A DNA stretch of 64,000 nt from positions 2,196,720 through 2,260,719 of the forward strand of contig NZ_JAJKFT010000010.1 in assembly GCF_020966755.1 (NCBI RefSeq), read 5' to 3'. The DNA comes from Blastopirellula sediminis. Its GTDB lineage: Bacteria > Planctomycetota > Planctomycetia > Pirellulales > Pirellulaceae. Position numbers and translations under genes: made by a program. The first letter of the stretch is position 1, and every line of letters starts with the position of its first letter. Positions 16,343 through 25,788 of this stretch are shown piece after piece. Under the pieces are notes generated by a model that was not told the origin of the DNA, ran no database searches, and saw only the letters and a list, made by a program, of their open reading frames with translations.

Positions 16343-17610
16343 GTCGACTCCTCCTCTTTCTCAACAAGAGAAAGCCGAACGATCGGCTGACCGCGTTGCG
16401 GCACCGAGACGACATGAAAATGAAACGGTCCCCAGGTAACTTCGTCCCCCGGCTCCGGCAATTGCTCCAGCTCTTCGTGCAGCAAGCCGTTGACCGTCGT
16501 CGGACGAACCGGCGGGACCTCAACGCCAAAGCGTTTCGCCAAACGTCGCAAGCTGGTCATCCCCGGGATCAGCCAAACGCCCGGCTCGACTTGCTCGAAC
16601 GTTTGACGCTGCAGCAAGCGTTCGCTGCGGCCGGAGTGGTAACTGAAGATCGCTTCGGCCGCATCGCTCAGCGTCAGCACGCCGATCACTTCGCCCAACT
16701 CATTCACGATTGCGGCGACTTCGCGCTGCCGGGTGATCATCTGTTGGAGGACGACCGACGCCTTGGTGCACCACGGCGCGTATAGGACCGGAACCGCGAG
16801 CCGCTCCAGGTTTTCTTCCGGCAGTTCTGTCGCCGTCATCAGGTTGAACGCCCCGGCGACATCTTCCGAGTCAGGTTCGGTCACCAGCAGGTAGCCGCTG
16901 GGAGGAACTTCGCCGGCCAGGTCCGCTTTCGCCACCGGCGGACGGAACGAACGGTATTGGCGCCGCGGCCGCATCAGTTCGTTCACCGTCAGGTCGGAAA
17001 GGGAAACGATGTTTTGCAGCGCGACTTGCTCTTGCTCCAACAGGGCGGCGTTCTCGGTTGAGAACTGGATCGCTCGCTCCAGGTCGGAGACCTGCAGATA
17101 CGGTTCTGGCTTAAAGCCGGGCCAGATCAGTCGCCGCGACAAGGTGATTACGGTTCGCAGCAGCGGCAGGATTGGATCGGCCAGTTTGCACGCCACGACG
17201 ACCGGCAGCGCCAAAAAGGTGGCGATCTCGGGGGCGCGAAGCACCGCCAGACTCTTCGGCAGCATTTCGCTGGTAAAGATAATCACCATCAACGAGCCGG
17301 CCGCGAAACCGGCTGCGGCGGCGCCCCCAAAATCCTTTTCGATCCGAATGCCGACGACCGACGCCAGGCTGAAGTAGAGGACGTTGACGACCAGGTTCCA
17401 GAACAACACGGCCGACAGCAGACGATCGGGGTCGTTCAGCAACTGCGCAGCGATTTGCTGCGTGCTGGTTCCCGAGGCGAGCTTACGGCGGTCTTCGATC
17501 TTCAGATAGAAGAAGGCCGCTTCCGCTGCTGAAAAGATCCCTGATAAAGCGAGTAGCGCCGCCATGAAGATCAACCACGGCGTGATCGCCGTAATCAACT
17601 CCATGACCAT
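16339..17610 (-). CDS. CNNM/CorC family membrane protein
   Basis: A 423-residue protein with an N-terminal DUF21 membrane domain (ALSGIFSAAEAAFFYLKIE and two to three further helices), a CBS pair at about 210-335, and a C-terminal CorC/HlyC-type domain (PTTVNGLLHEELEQLPEPGD). This is the full CNNM/YhdP-like plan associated with magnesium or divalent cation homeostasis. It is the first gene of a two-gene unit with the shorter paralogue at 15377, joined by an ATGA overlap. The older name 'hemolysin' for this family is misleading and no toxin role is implied. Confidence 0.88.
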   Translation of the reverse strand: MVMELITAITPWLIFMAALLALSGIFSAAEAAFFYLKIEDRRKLASGTSTQQIAAQLLNDPDRLLSAVLFWNLVVNVLYFSLASVVGIRIEKDFGGAAAAGFAAGSLMVIIFTSEMLPKSLAVLRAPEIATFLALPVVVACKLADPILPLLRTVITLSRRLIWPGFKPEPYLQVSDLERAIQFSTENAALLEQEQVALQNIVSLSDLTVNELMRPRRQYRSFRPPVAKADLAGEVPPSGYLLVTEPDSEDVAGAFNLMTATELPEENLERLAVPVLYAPWCTKASVVLQQMITRQREVAAIVNELGEVIGVLTLSDAAEAIFSYHSGRSERLLQRQTFEQVEPGVWLIPGMTSLRRLAKRFGVEVPPVRPTTVNGLLHEELEQLPEPGDEVTWGPFHFHVVSVPQRGQPIVRLSLVEKEEEST

Positions 17611-17634
17611 GCTCCGGCGTGAGGGCGATTCTCC

Positions 17635-19515
17635 TTACGAGTCATCTTGCCCAGACGTTCTCCCCATTTCGACATCAAATTCAAAGATTGCTGGAATCAG
17701 CATAGCGCATGTCGTGAAGCCGTAGGAGAGGGCAGTCACGAGAAAGACTTCCAGATTTTTGTTCAGCAGCAGCGTGGTGATCGCGTAGAACGTCGCCAGC
17801 GGCACCACAAACGCGGCCGTGGCGATCGCCGGCGAAGGATTGCGATGCCCGATCGCTACGTACAGCCCCAGGCCGCCGCCGGCGATAAAGCCGAGGAACG
17901 GGAAGAGCTGGAAGTGGAACGAATCGCTGAACGAAATCATCAGCAAGATGCAGGTAATCACCCCCAGGAACAGGAAGAAGACTGTCCCCAGGCTCACGCC
18001 GATCGCCACGCGACTGCTGGCGTAGATCATCCCGCAGTGGATGCCGAGCGTCGTCACAAACATGTACATCACCGCCAGGCCGAGCGTCAGGAAGACGAGG
18101 TTCTCGGTGTACATTCCCCCTTGCCACCAGAGGTAGAAGGTGAGTGCGAGCGGCGCGAGGACCATTTCCTTCGTCACCCAGAGCACGCCGGCCAGTTTGC
18201 CGAAAATGAACTCGCGTGGCGTCAGATCGGTCACCAGCAGGATATCGAGCGATCGTCCGTCCCGTTCGTTGGTGATCGACGTAACGGCCAGGGCGTTCAC
18301 AATCACCATGCTGACCAAGTAAAGCGGCGTCAACGCTTGAGCGGCGTCCGGAATGATCGCGCCAGCCTGATCGATGACCGACTTGGCGGCGTTGGTCGCA
18401 ATCAACTGATGCAGCGCCACCGCCGCAGCCGCGACCAGCAGCATGTAGACGATGCGAATGATGATCACTTTGCGACCGTACGCCCAGGTCTGCGTCTCAC
18501 GCCACAAGACCGGGTTGTCCCACACTTCGCGATGCTTGGTCGCCATCTTGCGGGTGCGGGCGTCCACGTGCTCGGCACGTCGCGATTCGTCCGCTTCGGC
18601 GCCTGCCGGTTTTCCTTTTTGAGCCAGGTCGTGTTCGGCGCCCCAGATCGACTCTTGCGTTTCCGCTTTTGGACCCGCGTCGCGGCGAGCTTCTCGCGAC
18701 GGATTCCAAACTCGAACCAGGGCGATCGCCAGGCCGTTCAAAACGAGCGTCGTCACGGCGGCGATCGCCAGGTAAAGCCAGATCGGATTGCCGAAGACGC
18801 CGAGTTCGGTCGAAAGGGTCGGAAACGGCCGCGCCGCTTCCAGGACCGCTCGAATCGGACTTAGCGCGGTCGCCAAGGTCGCCGGCGACATCCCGAGCGG
18901 CATATCGCCGATCAGTGGCGTCAACGCTCCAGCGGCGATCGCTTCGCAGAAGCCGAGCCAGAAGACGATCGTCAATGCGGTCAGGGCCAACGTCTGGAAG
19001 GTCTTTTCACGCCACAGCGCCAAGGTCGAACCCAAGCTGCCGGCTGTGATCGCGGTGAAGAAGGTGACCAGAAAGACGTAGGTGATTTGCGAAGGAGAAA
19101 CGCCGCCGAACAGCACGATCGCCGTAAAGAGCGGCAGCGCGGCCAAAATCAGGACCAGCACGTTCAGGAGGCTCGCCAGCATTTTGCCGAGAACCAGCTC
19201 GGAGTTGTTCAGCCGGGTCATCAGCAGCAGGATCAGGGTCTTTTTGTCCTTTTCCTGGGCGACGGCGGAAGCGGACGAGAAGGCGGCGAAGAAGATCACC
19301 AGGCTCAGCTGAATCGGCGCCAGAATCTGAAACAGGACCGCCCCGAACCGGGCCATATCACCGACGTTGCGAATGATTTGCGTCCCGGCCATTACCAGCC
19401 AGGCGGTGCACATTAGCAGGAACAGAGCGGCGACGTAGACGGTGCGGTAGGTGTAAAACTTGCTACGCCGCGGCGTAACGGCAGCTTCTCGCGTAAAGAC
19501 GGGCCCGATGAACAA
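17635..19515 (-). CDS. ABC-2 type permease, two-unit fusion
   Basis: A 626-residue membrane protein made of two ABC-2 permease halves in one chain. The first half (about 1-275) starts GPVFTREAAVTPRRSKFYTY and holds six or so helices. A charged linker (AKGKPAGAEADESRRAEHVD) separates it from the second half, from about residue 335 (NPVLWRETQTWAYGRK), with six or more helices. Both halves contain the DGRSLDILLVTDLTPREF / DKKTLILLLMTRLNNSEL motif typical of NatB-like exporters. No ATPase gene is adjacent, so its partner must be elsewhere. The substrate is unknown. A divergent sigma-factor gene lies upstream. Confidence 0.8.
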   Translation of the reverse strand: MFIGPVFTREAAVTPRRSKFYTYRTVYVAALFLLMCTAWLVMAGTQIIRNVGDMARFGAVLFQILAPIQLSLVIFFAAFSSASAVAQEKDKKTLILLLMTRLNNSELVLGKMLASLLNVLVLILAALPLFTAIVLFGGVSPSQITYVFLVTFFTAITAGSLGSTLALWREKTFQTLALTALTIVFWLGFCEAIAAGALTPLIGDMPLGMSPATLATALSPIRAVLEAARPFPTLSTELGVFGNPIWLYLAIAAVTTLVLNGLAIALVRVWNPSREARRDAGPKAETQESIWGAEHDLAQKGKPAGAEADESRRAEHVDARTRKMATKHREVWDNPVLWRETQTWAYGRKVIIIRIVYMLLVAAAAVALHQLIATNAAKSVIDQAGAIIPDAAQALTPLYLVSMVIVNALAVTSITNERDGRSLDILLVTDLTPREFIFGKLAGVLWVTKEMVLAPLALTFYLWWQGGMYTENLVFLTLGLAVMYMFVTTLGIHCGMIYASSRVAIGVSLGTVFFLFLGVITCILLMISFSDSFHFQLFPFLGFIAGGGLGLYVAIGHRNPSPAIATAAFVVPLATFYAITTLLLNKNLEVFLVTALSYGFTTCAMLIPAIFEFDVEMGRTSGQDDS

Positions 19516-19767
19516 CTTGCGGTCCTTGGTCGATCGAAAGCGATGAGGAGCGGAAAAGCTTCGATTATAGCTGGAGCCGTACGGATTTAGGACGCCGACC
19601 GCCCCAGCGGCGTGTTAAAACCTGAGGTGTTTTCCCGCCTGACGCCCACCAAAATCCCCCCAGATGGGTTTTTCGGCGCGATTTCTCGATTTTTCGCCAA
19701 TAACGATTCCCATCGGCGGCTCTTAGCTGTGGTTCATCGCGACGACCCAACACGACAGAACGAGCCT

Positions 19768-20325
19768 TTGAGCAAGGAAGACGCCGCATTCCAAGAGGCG
19801 GCGCTTGATGCTGCCGCCGTTGAGACGTACTACCGCCAGCATGCTGATCGATTGCAACGATTTGTCTGGGGCGTGGTGCGTGACGCGCCGACGGCGGCCG
19901 ATGTGGTTCAAGCGACGTTCGTCAAATTCGCCGCGTTAGGCGGTTCGGTAGAGCCAGCTGCCCGCAAAAGCTGGCTCTACCAAGTCGCCTATCGAGAAGC
20001 CTTAGCGATTCGCCGCCGTCAGGCCACCGGCCGTAAAGTGGACGAGCGATTGCAATGGCTGCACGAAGGTTGGGACTCGGCGGCGCCAGATACCGAGCTG
20101 GTCCGCGGAGAACTGGTCGACCAGGTCCGTGAGGCGATTGACCGTCTGCCGGACGAACTGAAACAAGTCGTTCACCTCCGGACCTACGAGGAACGAACCT
20201 TCGCCGAAATCGCCGAACAGTTGCAGATCCCGTTGGGAACGGCGCTCGGACGGATGCGAAACGCCCTCGCCAAATTAAAAACGACCCTCGCGAAACTGAA
20301 TCAGCAAACGAAACGCGAAAACTAA
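19768..20325 (+). CDS. ECF RNA polymerase sigma factor
   Basis: About 185 residues if begun at TTG 19768; in-frame GTG 19729 and ATG-less extension to 19612 are alternatives. Sigma-2 is at about 20-85 (YYRQHADRLQRFVWGVV, ADVVQATFVKFAAL) and sigma-4 at about 125-175 (LPDELKQVVHLRTYEERTFA, EIAEQLQIPLGTALGRMRNA). It is followed 11 bases later by an anti-sigma-like membrane protein and then a secreted protein, so it is a classic sigma/anti-sigma operon. The likely output includes the downstream DUF1549/DUF1501 pair, by position only. The coding region contains a 13-bp perfect palindrome at 19947-19981. Confidence 0.85.
   Translation: MSKEDAAFQEAALDAAAVETYYRQHADRLQRFVWGVVRDAPTAADVVQATFVKFAALGGSVEPAARKSWLYQVAYREALAIRRRQATGRKVDERLQWLHEGWDSAAPDTELVRGELVDQVREAIDRLPDELKQVVHLRTYEERTFAEIAEQLQIPLGTALGRMRNALAKLKTTLAKLNQQTKREN
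19947..19981. repeat. 13-bp perfect palindrome inside the sigma gene
   Basis: GGTAGAGCCAGCT (19947-19959) and AGCTGGCTCTACC (19969-19981) enclose GCCCGCAAA. The encoded PAARKSWLYQVAYREA matches normal sigma-2 sequence, so the palindrome is compatible with the protein. The loop resembles that of the intergenic hairpin at 775-805. Confidence 0.7.
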
Positions 20326-20336
20326 TCGCCCAGCTC

Positions 20337-20894
20337 ATGAATTCAATTCCGGAACCTGACGACTTTGACCTCACCGCGCTGCGGTATCTGACCGGCGAGC
20401 TTTCGCCGGAGGAGACCGAAGCGTTTGAGCAGCTGTTAGCGGATGACGTCACCGCGTGCGAACGCCTGGCTGACGTCGTCGAGCTGTCCGCAGCGATGCT
20501 GACCGCCCCGAGTGCGCCGGATGCGCGGACGACGCGGGGCGGTCTCGCTGCGGCGCCCAAGCGTTCGTTCTCGATCTGGTCGGCCGTGCTGGCCGCGTCA
20601 GTTCTGTTGGCGTTGGTCGGCGGTCTGGTCACGCTCATGTCTTCTGGCGACGACGCCCAAACCCAACTCGCCCAATCGTGGATCGACTCGTCAGACGCCG
20701 TCGATCAAATGCTCGAAGTCGACAATCTGCTGGTTGCCGAGCAGCCCCTGGCGCCGCAATTAGACGTTCTTCCCTTGGATGACGCCGACGACGCCAGTTG
20801 GAATACTCCTCCTGCCTGGATGTTGGCCGCCGTTGAGCTGGACCAAGAGGATGATCTCGATCGTGAAGTTGGCGAAGACGAGGTGAATCAATGA
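20337..20894 (+). CDS. Anti-sigma-factor-like membrane protein
   Basis: A 185-residue protein with a cytoplasmic N-terminal helical region (LRYLTGELSPEETEAFEQLL, a typical planctomycete anti-sigma opening). One membrane helix follows at about 80-100 (AVLAASVLLALVGGLVTLM), then a highly acidic outer tail. It lacks the ZAS zinc Cys/His motif. Position after an ECF sigma gene and the topology support an anti-sigma role that releases the sigma factor on an envelope signal. The stop overlaps the next start by four bases (ATGA at 20891). Confidence 0.75.
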   Translation: MNSIPEPDDFDLTALRYLTGELSPEETEAFEQLLADDVTACERLADVVELSAAMLTAPSAPDARTTRGGLAAAPKRSFSIWSAVLAASVLLALVGGLVTLMSSGDDAQTQLAQSWIDSSDAVDQMLEVDNLLVAEQPLAPQLDVLPLDDADDASWNTPPAWMLAAVELDQEDDLDREVGEDEVNQ

Positions 20895-21571
20895 TCCGCA
20901 TCGCCGCCGGCAAAGCGCTGCTTTGCCTTCTGCTGTTGGTCTCTACCGCCGCTGCCCAAAAGCAAGGCGAAACCAAAGCTCGCGTCGTCGCCCAAAACGC
21001 CGTTTCGATCGAAGCGAAGTCGCCCGAGAAGAAACCGGCCAAGGACGATAAGGAAGACGCGGTCAGCGAAAGCGAGAAAGCGCGACGCGAAGAGCTCGCC
21101 TTCGCGCTGGTTCGCAAGCATCATCCCGAACTCGCTTCGCTGCTTCGTCCCCTCAAGCGTCTCCGTCCCCGTCAATACGACCAGGCGGTTCGCGAGTTGT
21201 CGCGCGTCAGCGAACGGTTGAGCCAGATCGAGCAGCGTTCTCCCGAACGGTACGAGGTGGAGCTTGCGCTTTGGAAGTCGAAGTCGCGGATTCAGCTGTT
21301 GACCGCTCAATTGCAGATGACGCCGGAAAACGAAGAGCTGCGTCAGCGGTTGCGTGATGCGATCGCCGAGCAGATCGTTTCGCAGCGAGAGCTGTACGAG
21401 ATGGAAAAAGCCCGCGTTACGCAGCGGCTTGAGTTTTTGAACGCCCAGCTCGATCGGCTGGAAGGAGACATGGAGACCTTGGTCGACGAACGTCTCCGCT
21501 CGGCCGACGCCGCCGCTAAAAAGAAGTTTCGCGAGTCGACCCCAGCGTCGAGCGAAACGCCCAAGAAATAG
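20891..21571 (+). CDS. Secreted coiled-coil protein of sigma operon
   Basis: A 226-residue exported protein. The signal peptide (AAGKALLCLLLLVSTAAAQK) is followed by a Lys/Glu-rich stretch and long amphipathic helices (REELAFALVRKHHPELASLL, RDAIAEQIVSQRELYEMEKA) typical of coiled coils. It is the third gene of the sigma/anti-sigma operon, coupled by ATGA. Periplasmic helical proteins in such operons can act as sensors (as CnrX or CpxP-like proteins do elsewhere). Here that is only a suggestion from architecture. Confidence 0.7.
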   Translation: MIRIAAGKALLCLLLLVSTAAAQKQGETKARVVAQNAVSIEAKSPEKKPAKDDKEDAVSESEKARREELAFALVRKHHPELASLLRPLKRLRPRQYDQAVRELSRVSERLSQIEQRSPERYEVELALWKSKSRIQLLTAQLQMTPENEELRQRLRDAIAEQIVSQRELYEMEKARVTQRLEFLNAQLDRLEGDMETLVDERLRSADAAAKKKFRESTPASSETPKK

Positions 21572-21633
21572 CGATTCAATACGCCCCGCCTAGTTGAACG
21601 TCGGTTCGACCTGAATCGAACAAGGAGTTTTCG

Positions 21634-24339
21634 ATGACGCACCGCCTGCTTGCCCCACTTGGTCTGTTGGCCGCCTGGCTTTGCTACTTCGCCGCCAGCG
21701 ATGTTATCGCCGCCGAATTGCCGACGCTGGATCAGCGCTTCGCTGACGAGAACGTCGACGAAGTCCCGAACTTCCAACGTCACGTCATTCCGTTGATGAG
21801 CCGCTTGGGCTGTAACGGCCGCTCTTGCCATGGTTCGTTCCAGGGACGGGGCGGTTTCCAGCTTTCGCTCTTCGGCTACGACTTCCAGGCCGACCATGAC
21901 GCGATGATGAAGGGGGAGAACCCGCGGATCAATCTGGCCGACATCGACGACAGCCTGGTCATCTCGAAGCCGACTGACGAATTTACCCACGAAGGGGGCG
22001 AACGCTACAAGCTCGGTAGCTGGGAACATCGCGTCTTCAAGAATTGGATCGCCGCCGGCGCCAAGTTCGACAAAGACGAAGTCGCCAAGTTGGAACGTCT
22101 CGAAGTCACTCCGGCCGAAGTGTTGTTTGGCGCCGAGCCGCAAAAGGTTCAGCTGAAAGCGGTCGCCGTCTGGGCCGATGGGACTCGTGAAGACGTCACG
22201 CCTCTTTGCCGTTACACCACCAACGACGGCGAAATCGCCCCGGTCGATGGCGACGGCGTGATTAGCTCTGGCGACAAGGGTGACACGCACGTTATCGTCG
22301 CTTATGACAAAGCGGTGATCTCGGTTCCGGTCTTGCGACCGATGACCAACTTGACTGGCGACAACTATCCCCAGGTCGCCGCTGCGACCAAGATCGACGA
22401 ACTGGTCGTCAGCAAACTTCGCAAGCTCGGCGTCACCCCGTCGCCGGTCGCGAGCGACGAAGAGTTCCTCCGTCGCGTCAATCTCGACATCGCCGGCACG
22501 CTGCCGACTCCGGACGAAGTTCGCGCGTTCGTCGCCGACAAAGATCCGCAGAAGCGTCAAGCCAAAATCAACGAACTGCTGGAAACGCCGGCCTACGTCG
22601 CCAAGTGGACGACGCTGCTGTGCGACATCACCGGCAACAATGACGAACAGCTGAACAACGTCTCGCCGGTTCGTTTGGGACCGAGCCAGGAATGGTACGA
22701 CTGGATCTATCGACGCGTCGAGCAGAACATGCCGTACGACGAACTGGCGACCGGGATCATCATGGCCCGCAGTCGTGAACCGGGCGATTCGTACCGCGAA
22801 TATTGCGAAGAGATGAGCGATCTCTATCGCAAGAATGAATCGTACGCGACACGTGATACGCTCACCCACTACTGGGCGCGTCTCAACTTCCGCACGCCGG
22901 AAGATCGCGCGATCGGTTTCGCCTACGCCTTCATGGGCATTCGCATCCAGTGCGCCCAATGCCACAAACACCCGTTCGACGTCTGGTCGAAGCAAGACTT
23001 CGACGACTTCAAGACCTTCTTCACCCAAGCTCGTTTCACGCGTCAACCGCGTCGAACCGACGCTTCCTACGAAGAGTACCAGGCCCTGGTGAAGGAGTTG
23101 GACGTTCAAGGGAAGAACGGCGGCGAAATGCGTCGCGACATCGCTAAGAAGCTGACCCAAGGGAAGACTGTTCCCTTCCCGGAAGTCGAACTGCTGCCGA
23201 CCGCGGCGGTCTTTCGTCAGCCGCAGCAGCGGGGGAAGAGGAATCGCGACATGCCGAAGCCCGAAATGATGGCGAACATCCTCGGGGAAGAGGAAGTCGA
23301 TCTGTCGAAGGTCGAAGATATTCGGGAGCCGCTGATGAAGTGGCTCGGTAGCGAATCGAATCCCTACTTCGCCAAAGCGATCGTCAATCGCGTCTGGTCC
23401 GTCTACTTCAACGTCGGGATCGTTGATCCGGTTGACGATTTGAGCCTTGGCAATCCGCCGTCGAACGGCCCGCTGCTCGACTACCTGGCGGCTGGTTTCG
23501 TGAAGAGCGGCTACGACATGAAGTGGCTCCATCGCGAAATCGCCGGTAGCGACACCTATCAGCGAACCTGGAAGCCGAACGACACCAATCGGATGGACTA
23601 CCGCAACTTCAGCCGGGCGATTCCGCGTCGCTTACCGGCCGAAGTCGCGTACGACATCGTCAATCAGGCGACCGCCAACGATAAGACGCTCGAAAACTAC
23701 GCGGCGACCTTGGAAGACCGCGCGATGTCGATTCCCGGCACCTCGCCGCAAGGCAAGGCTCGTAACGCCCAGTACGCTCTGCAAGTGTTTGGACGTTCGA
23801 CCCGCGACAGCAACTGCGAATGCGATCGTTCGATGGAAGCGAGTCTGTTGCAGACCGTTTACCTGCAAAACGACGCCGACGTGCTGAAACGTTTGACCGA
23901 CAACGGCGGCTGGGTTGCGGAACTGAATAACCAGATCAACGGCAATCAAGACGTCGACAAACAGTTGGAACGCCGCGTCGAGCAAGGACGCGAGCTGATC
24001 AAAGAAGGTCAAGCGAAGATCGCGCGTATGCAGAAGAACGGCACGAAGCAGGAGGCGATTGAGCAAGCCAAGAAGAAGTTGGCCGCCGCTCGCTCGCGTC
24101 TGGAAGTGCTCGAACGCCAACTGCATCGTCAGAAACTGCCGGCCGCCGAGAAATCGACGCCGACCGATATCGCATCGCTCGTGGACGAGGCCTACCTCCG
24201 TACGCTTAGCCGTTTGCCCGATGCGGAAGAAAAGTCGATCGCCGAGCGTCACTTCCAGAAAGCGGCCAATCCGGTCGACGGCATTCGCGATCTGATGTGG
24301 GCCTTGGTCAACACCAAAGAGTTCATCGTTAATCACTAA
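21634..24339 (+). CDS. DUF1549/DUF1553 cytochrome-like secreted protein
   Basis: A 901-residue exported planctomycete protein; AAGGAG precedes the ATG. After the signal peptide comes a Cys-rich module with CNGRSCH (Cys60, Cys65-His66), a CX4CH variant, then GGFQLSLFGYD. A bacterial Ig-like domain (about 145-232) follows, then DUF1549 (about 265-470) with a true haem c motif CAQCH at 440-444, then DUF1553 (about 560-890). Residues 770-815 form a coiled coil. Such proteins are paired almost always with a DUF1501 protein, as here (24400). They are thought to act in periplasmic redox or polymer processing, but the reaction is not established. Confidence 0.88.
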   Translation: MTHRLLAPLGLLAAWLCYFAASDVIAAELPTLDQRFADENVDEVPNFQRHVIPLMSRLGCNGRSCHGSFQGRGGFQLSLFGYDFQADHDAMMKGENPRINLADIDDSLVISKPTDEFTHEGGERYKLGSWEHRVFKNWIAAGAKFDKDEVAKLERLEVTPAEVLFGAEPQKVQLKAVAVWADGTREDVTPLCRYTTNDGEIAPVDGDGVISSGDKGDTHVIVAYDKAVISVPVLRPMTNLTGDNYPQVAAATKIDELVVSKLRKLGVTPSPVASDEEFLRRVNLDIAGTLPTPDEVRAFVADKDPQKRQAKINELLETPAYVAKWTTLLCDITGNNDEQLNNVSPVRLGPSQEWYDWIYRRVEQNMPYDELATGIIMARSREPGDSYREYCEEMSDLYRKNESYATRDTLTHYWARLNFRTPEDRAIGFAYAFMGIRIQCAQCHKHPFDVWSKQDFDDFKTFFTQARFTRQPRRTDASYEEYQALVKELDVQGKNGGEMRRDIAKKLTQGKTVPFPEVELLPTAAVFRQPQQRGKRNRDMPKPEMMANILGEEEVDLSKVEDIREPLMKWLGSESNPYFAKAIVNRVWSVYFNVGIVDPVDDLSLGNPPSNGPLLDYLAAGFVKSGYDMKWLHREIAGSDTYQRTWKPNDTNRMDYRNFSRAIPRRLPAEVAYDIVNQATANDKTLENYAATLEDRAMSIPGTSPQGKARNAQYALQVFGRSTRDSNCECDRSMEASLLQTVYLQNDADVLKRLTDNGGWVAELNNQINGNQDVDKQLERRVEQGRELIKEGQAKIARMQKNGTKQEAIEQAKKKLAAARSRLEVLERQLHRQKLPAAEKSTPTDIASLVDEAYLRTLSRLPDAEEKSIAERHFQKAANPVDGIRDLMWALVNTKEFIVNH

Positions 24340-24399
24340 GACAATACAGGCATCCCTTAGCGCATCGGCGCTACGATCATTTTTACGGAGACTCGGGAT

Positions 24400-25698
24400 A
24401 TGGCGATTCATCGAACTTGCGACGGGGTACGCCGCCGCGACGTGTTGAAAATCGGCCTGATGGGCGGAGTAGGACTCAGCTTGTCCGGCTACCTTCAGCT
24501 TTCGCACGCCGGCCAGGTAGCCGACAAGAATGCGAAGGCGGGCATCTTCGTCGACCTCACCGGCGGACCGACCCATCTCGATACGTTCGACTTGAAGCCT
24601 GACGCGCCGAAGGAATTCCGCGGCGAGTTCAACCCGATCGAAACGAACGTCCCCGGCATGATGATCAGCGAGCACTTGCCGAAGCTGGCCAAGCAAGCCG
24701 ACAAGTTCTGCATCTTGCGGGGCGTGTCGCACACGTTGGCGGCCCATCGTCTCGGTTCGGAATACGTCAACACCGGCACGCGTCCGATCGCGTCGCTCTC
24801 CTATCCTTCGTACGGTTCGGTCGTCGCCAAAGAACTGCCGGCCCCATCCGACCTGCCGCCGAACGTCGCGATTCCTCGCGCGTCCCACACGTCAGGTTTT
24901 CTGGGAGTGAAGTACGCTCCGCTCAATACGAACTCGGCGCCAAGGGCAGGCGCACCTTACTCGGTGCGCGGCGTCAGTCTAAGCGGCGGTTTGACGCTCG
25001 AAGAAGTGAATCGACGTCAGGATTTGCTCACCTCGCTCGACCGCAAGTTCCGCGGCTACGAGTCGGACGACCAATTGCTGGAAGGGCTCGATCAGTTCAG
25101 CCAGCAAGCGCATGCGATCATCACCTCGAAGAAGGCCCGCGAAGCGTTTGACGTCAGCAAAGAGTCGCCGGCGTTCGCCAAGTCGTTTGAAGCCGACAGC
25201 TTCAGCATGAGCTGCCTCTTGGCGATTCGCCTGGTCGAAGCGGGCGTCCGCTTCGTCACGATCACCAACGGCGGTTGGGACACGCACCAGGACGCCTTCG
25301 CGCGGCTGAAAGATCGCCAACTGCCGCCGCTCGATAACGGTCTGGCCGCTCTGTACAACGGTCTGGCCGAGAAAGGCCTGCTCGATCAGACGGCGGTCTT
25401 CGTCACCGGCGAATTCGGCCGTACGCCGAAGATCAACGCCAACGGCGGTCGCGATCACTATCCGCGCTGCATGACCATGCTGATGGCCGGCGGCGGCGTT
25501 CGCGGCGGTCAGGTGATCGGCGAAAGCGATGAAAAAGGATCGGCCCCGGCCGACGGTCACGGCATCACGCCGGATGACGTCGCCGCTTCGTTCTATCATG
25601 CCCTCGGCATTGACCATACCAAGGAATATCACACCAACACCGGCCGCCCGATCACGATCGTGCGCGACGGTCACGTGATTGAAAAGCTGTTTGCGTAA
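24400..25698 (+). CDS. DUF1501 protein, Tat-exported
   Basis: A 432-residue protein with a twin-arginine type signal (RRRDVLKIGLMGGVGLSLSG, residues 11-30). The DUF1501 domain fills the rest, including DLTGGPTHLDTFDLKPDAP, MMISEHLPKLAKQADK, GWDTHQDAF and EFGRTPKINANGGRDHYP. DUF1501 is related to the sulfatase/phosphatase-like superfamily, and the His/Asp residues in GWDTHQD and GRDHYP are candidate metal ligands. It is 60 bases after the DUF1549/1553 gene, its standard partner, with GGAGA close to the ATG. A hairpin at 25716-25762 ends the unit. Confidence 0.88.
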   Translation: MAIHRTCDGVRRRDVLKIGLMGGVGLSLSGYLQLSHAGQVADKNAKAGIFVDLTGGPTHLDTFDLKPDAPKEFRGEFNPIETNVPGMMISEHLPKLAKQADKFCILRGVSHTLAAHRLGSEYVNTGTRPIASLSYPSYGSVVAKELPAPSDLPPNVAIPRASHTSGFLGVKYAPLNTNSAPRAGAPYSVRGVSLSGGLTLEEVNRRQDLLTSLDRKFRGYESDDQLLEGLDQFSQQAHAIITSKKAREAFDVSKESPAFAKSFEADSFSMSCLLAIRLVEAGVRFVTITNGGWDTHQDAFARLKDRQLPPLDNGLAALYNGLAEKGLLDQTAVFVTGEFGRTPKINANGGRDHYPRCMTMLMAGGGVRGGQVIGESDEKGSAPADGHGITPDDVAASFYHALGIDHTKEYHTNTGRPITIVRDGHVIEKLFA

Positions 25699-25715
25699 AT
25701 CGATTGAGAGCCCAA

Positions 25716-25762
25716 ACCTGGCGCCATTTGCATTTGACGATGCGTCAAACGCGGCGCCAGGT
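25716..25762 (+). terminator. Nested hairpin after DUF1501 gene
   Basis: Outer arms ACCTGGCGCC (25716-25725) and GGCGCCAGGT (25753-25762) enclose a second perfect stem TTTGACG-ATG-CGTCAAA (25733-25749). CTCTTTTC follows. This is probably a transcription terminator for the sigma-to-DUF1501 block; the inner stem could also be a protein site. Confidence 0.65.
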
Positions 25763-25788
25763 CTCTTTTCTTAGGTGGAGACCCCCCA

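Noticed and set aside
21343-23532. A 729-residue open frame on the minus strand
   Set aside because: It lies entirely antisense to the DUF1549/DUF1553 gene and the gene before it, has no recognisable motif, and is explained by GC-biased third codon positions.
24937-24975. GCGCACC...GGTGCGC palindrome in the DUF1501 gene
   Set aside because: Short stem within a conserved protein segment; likely chance.
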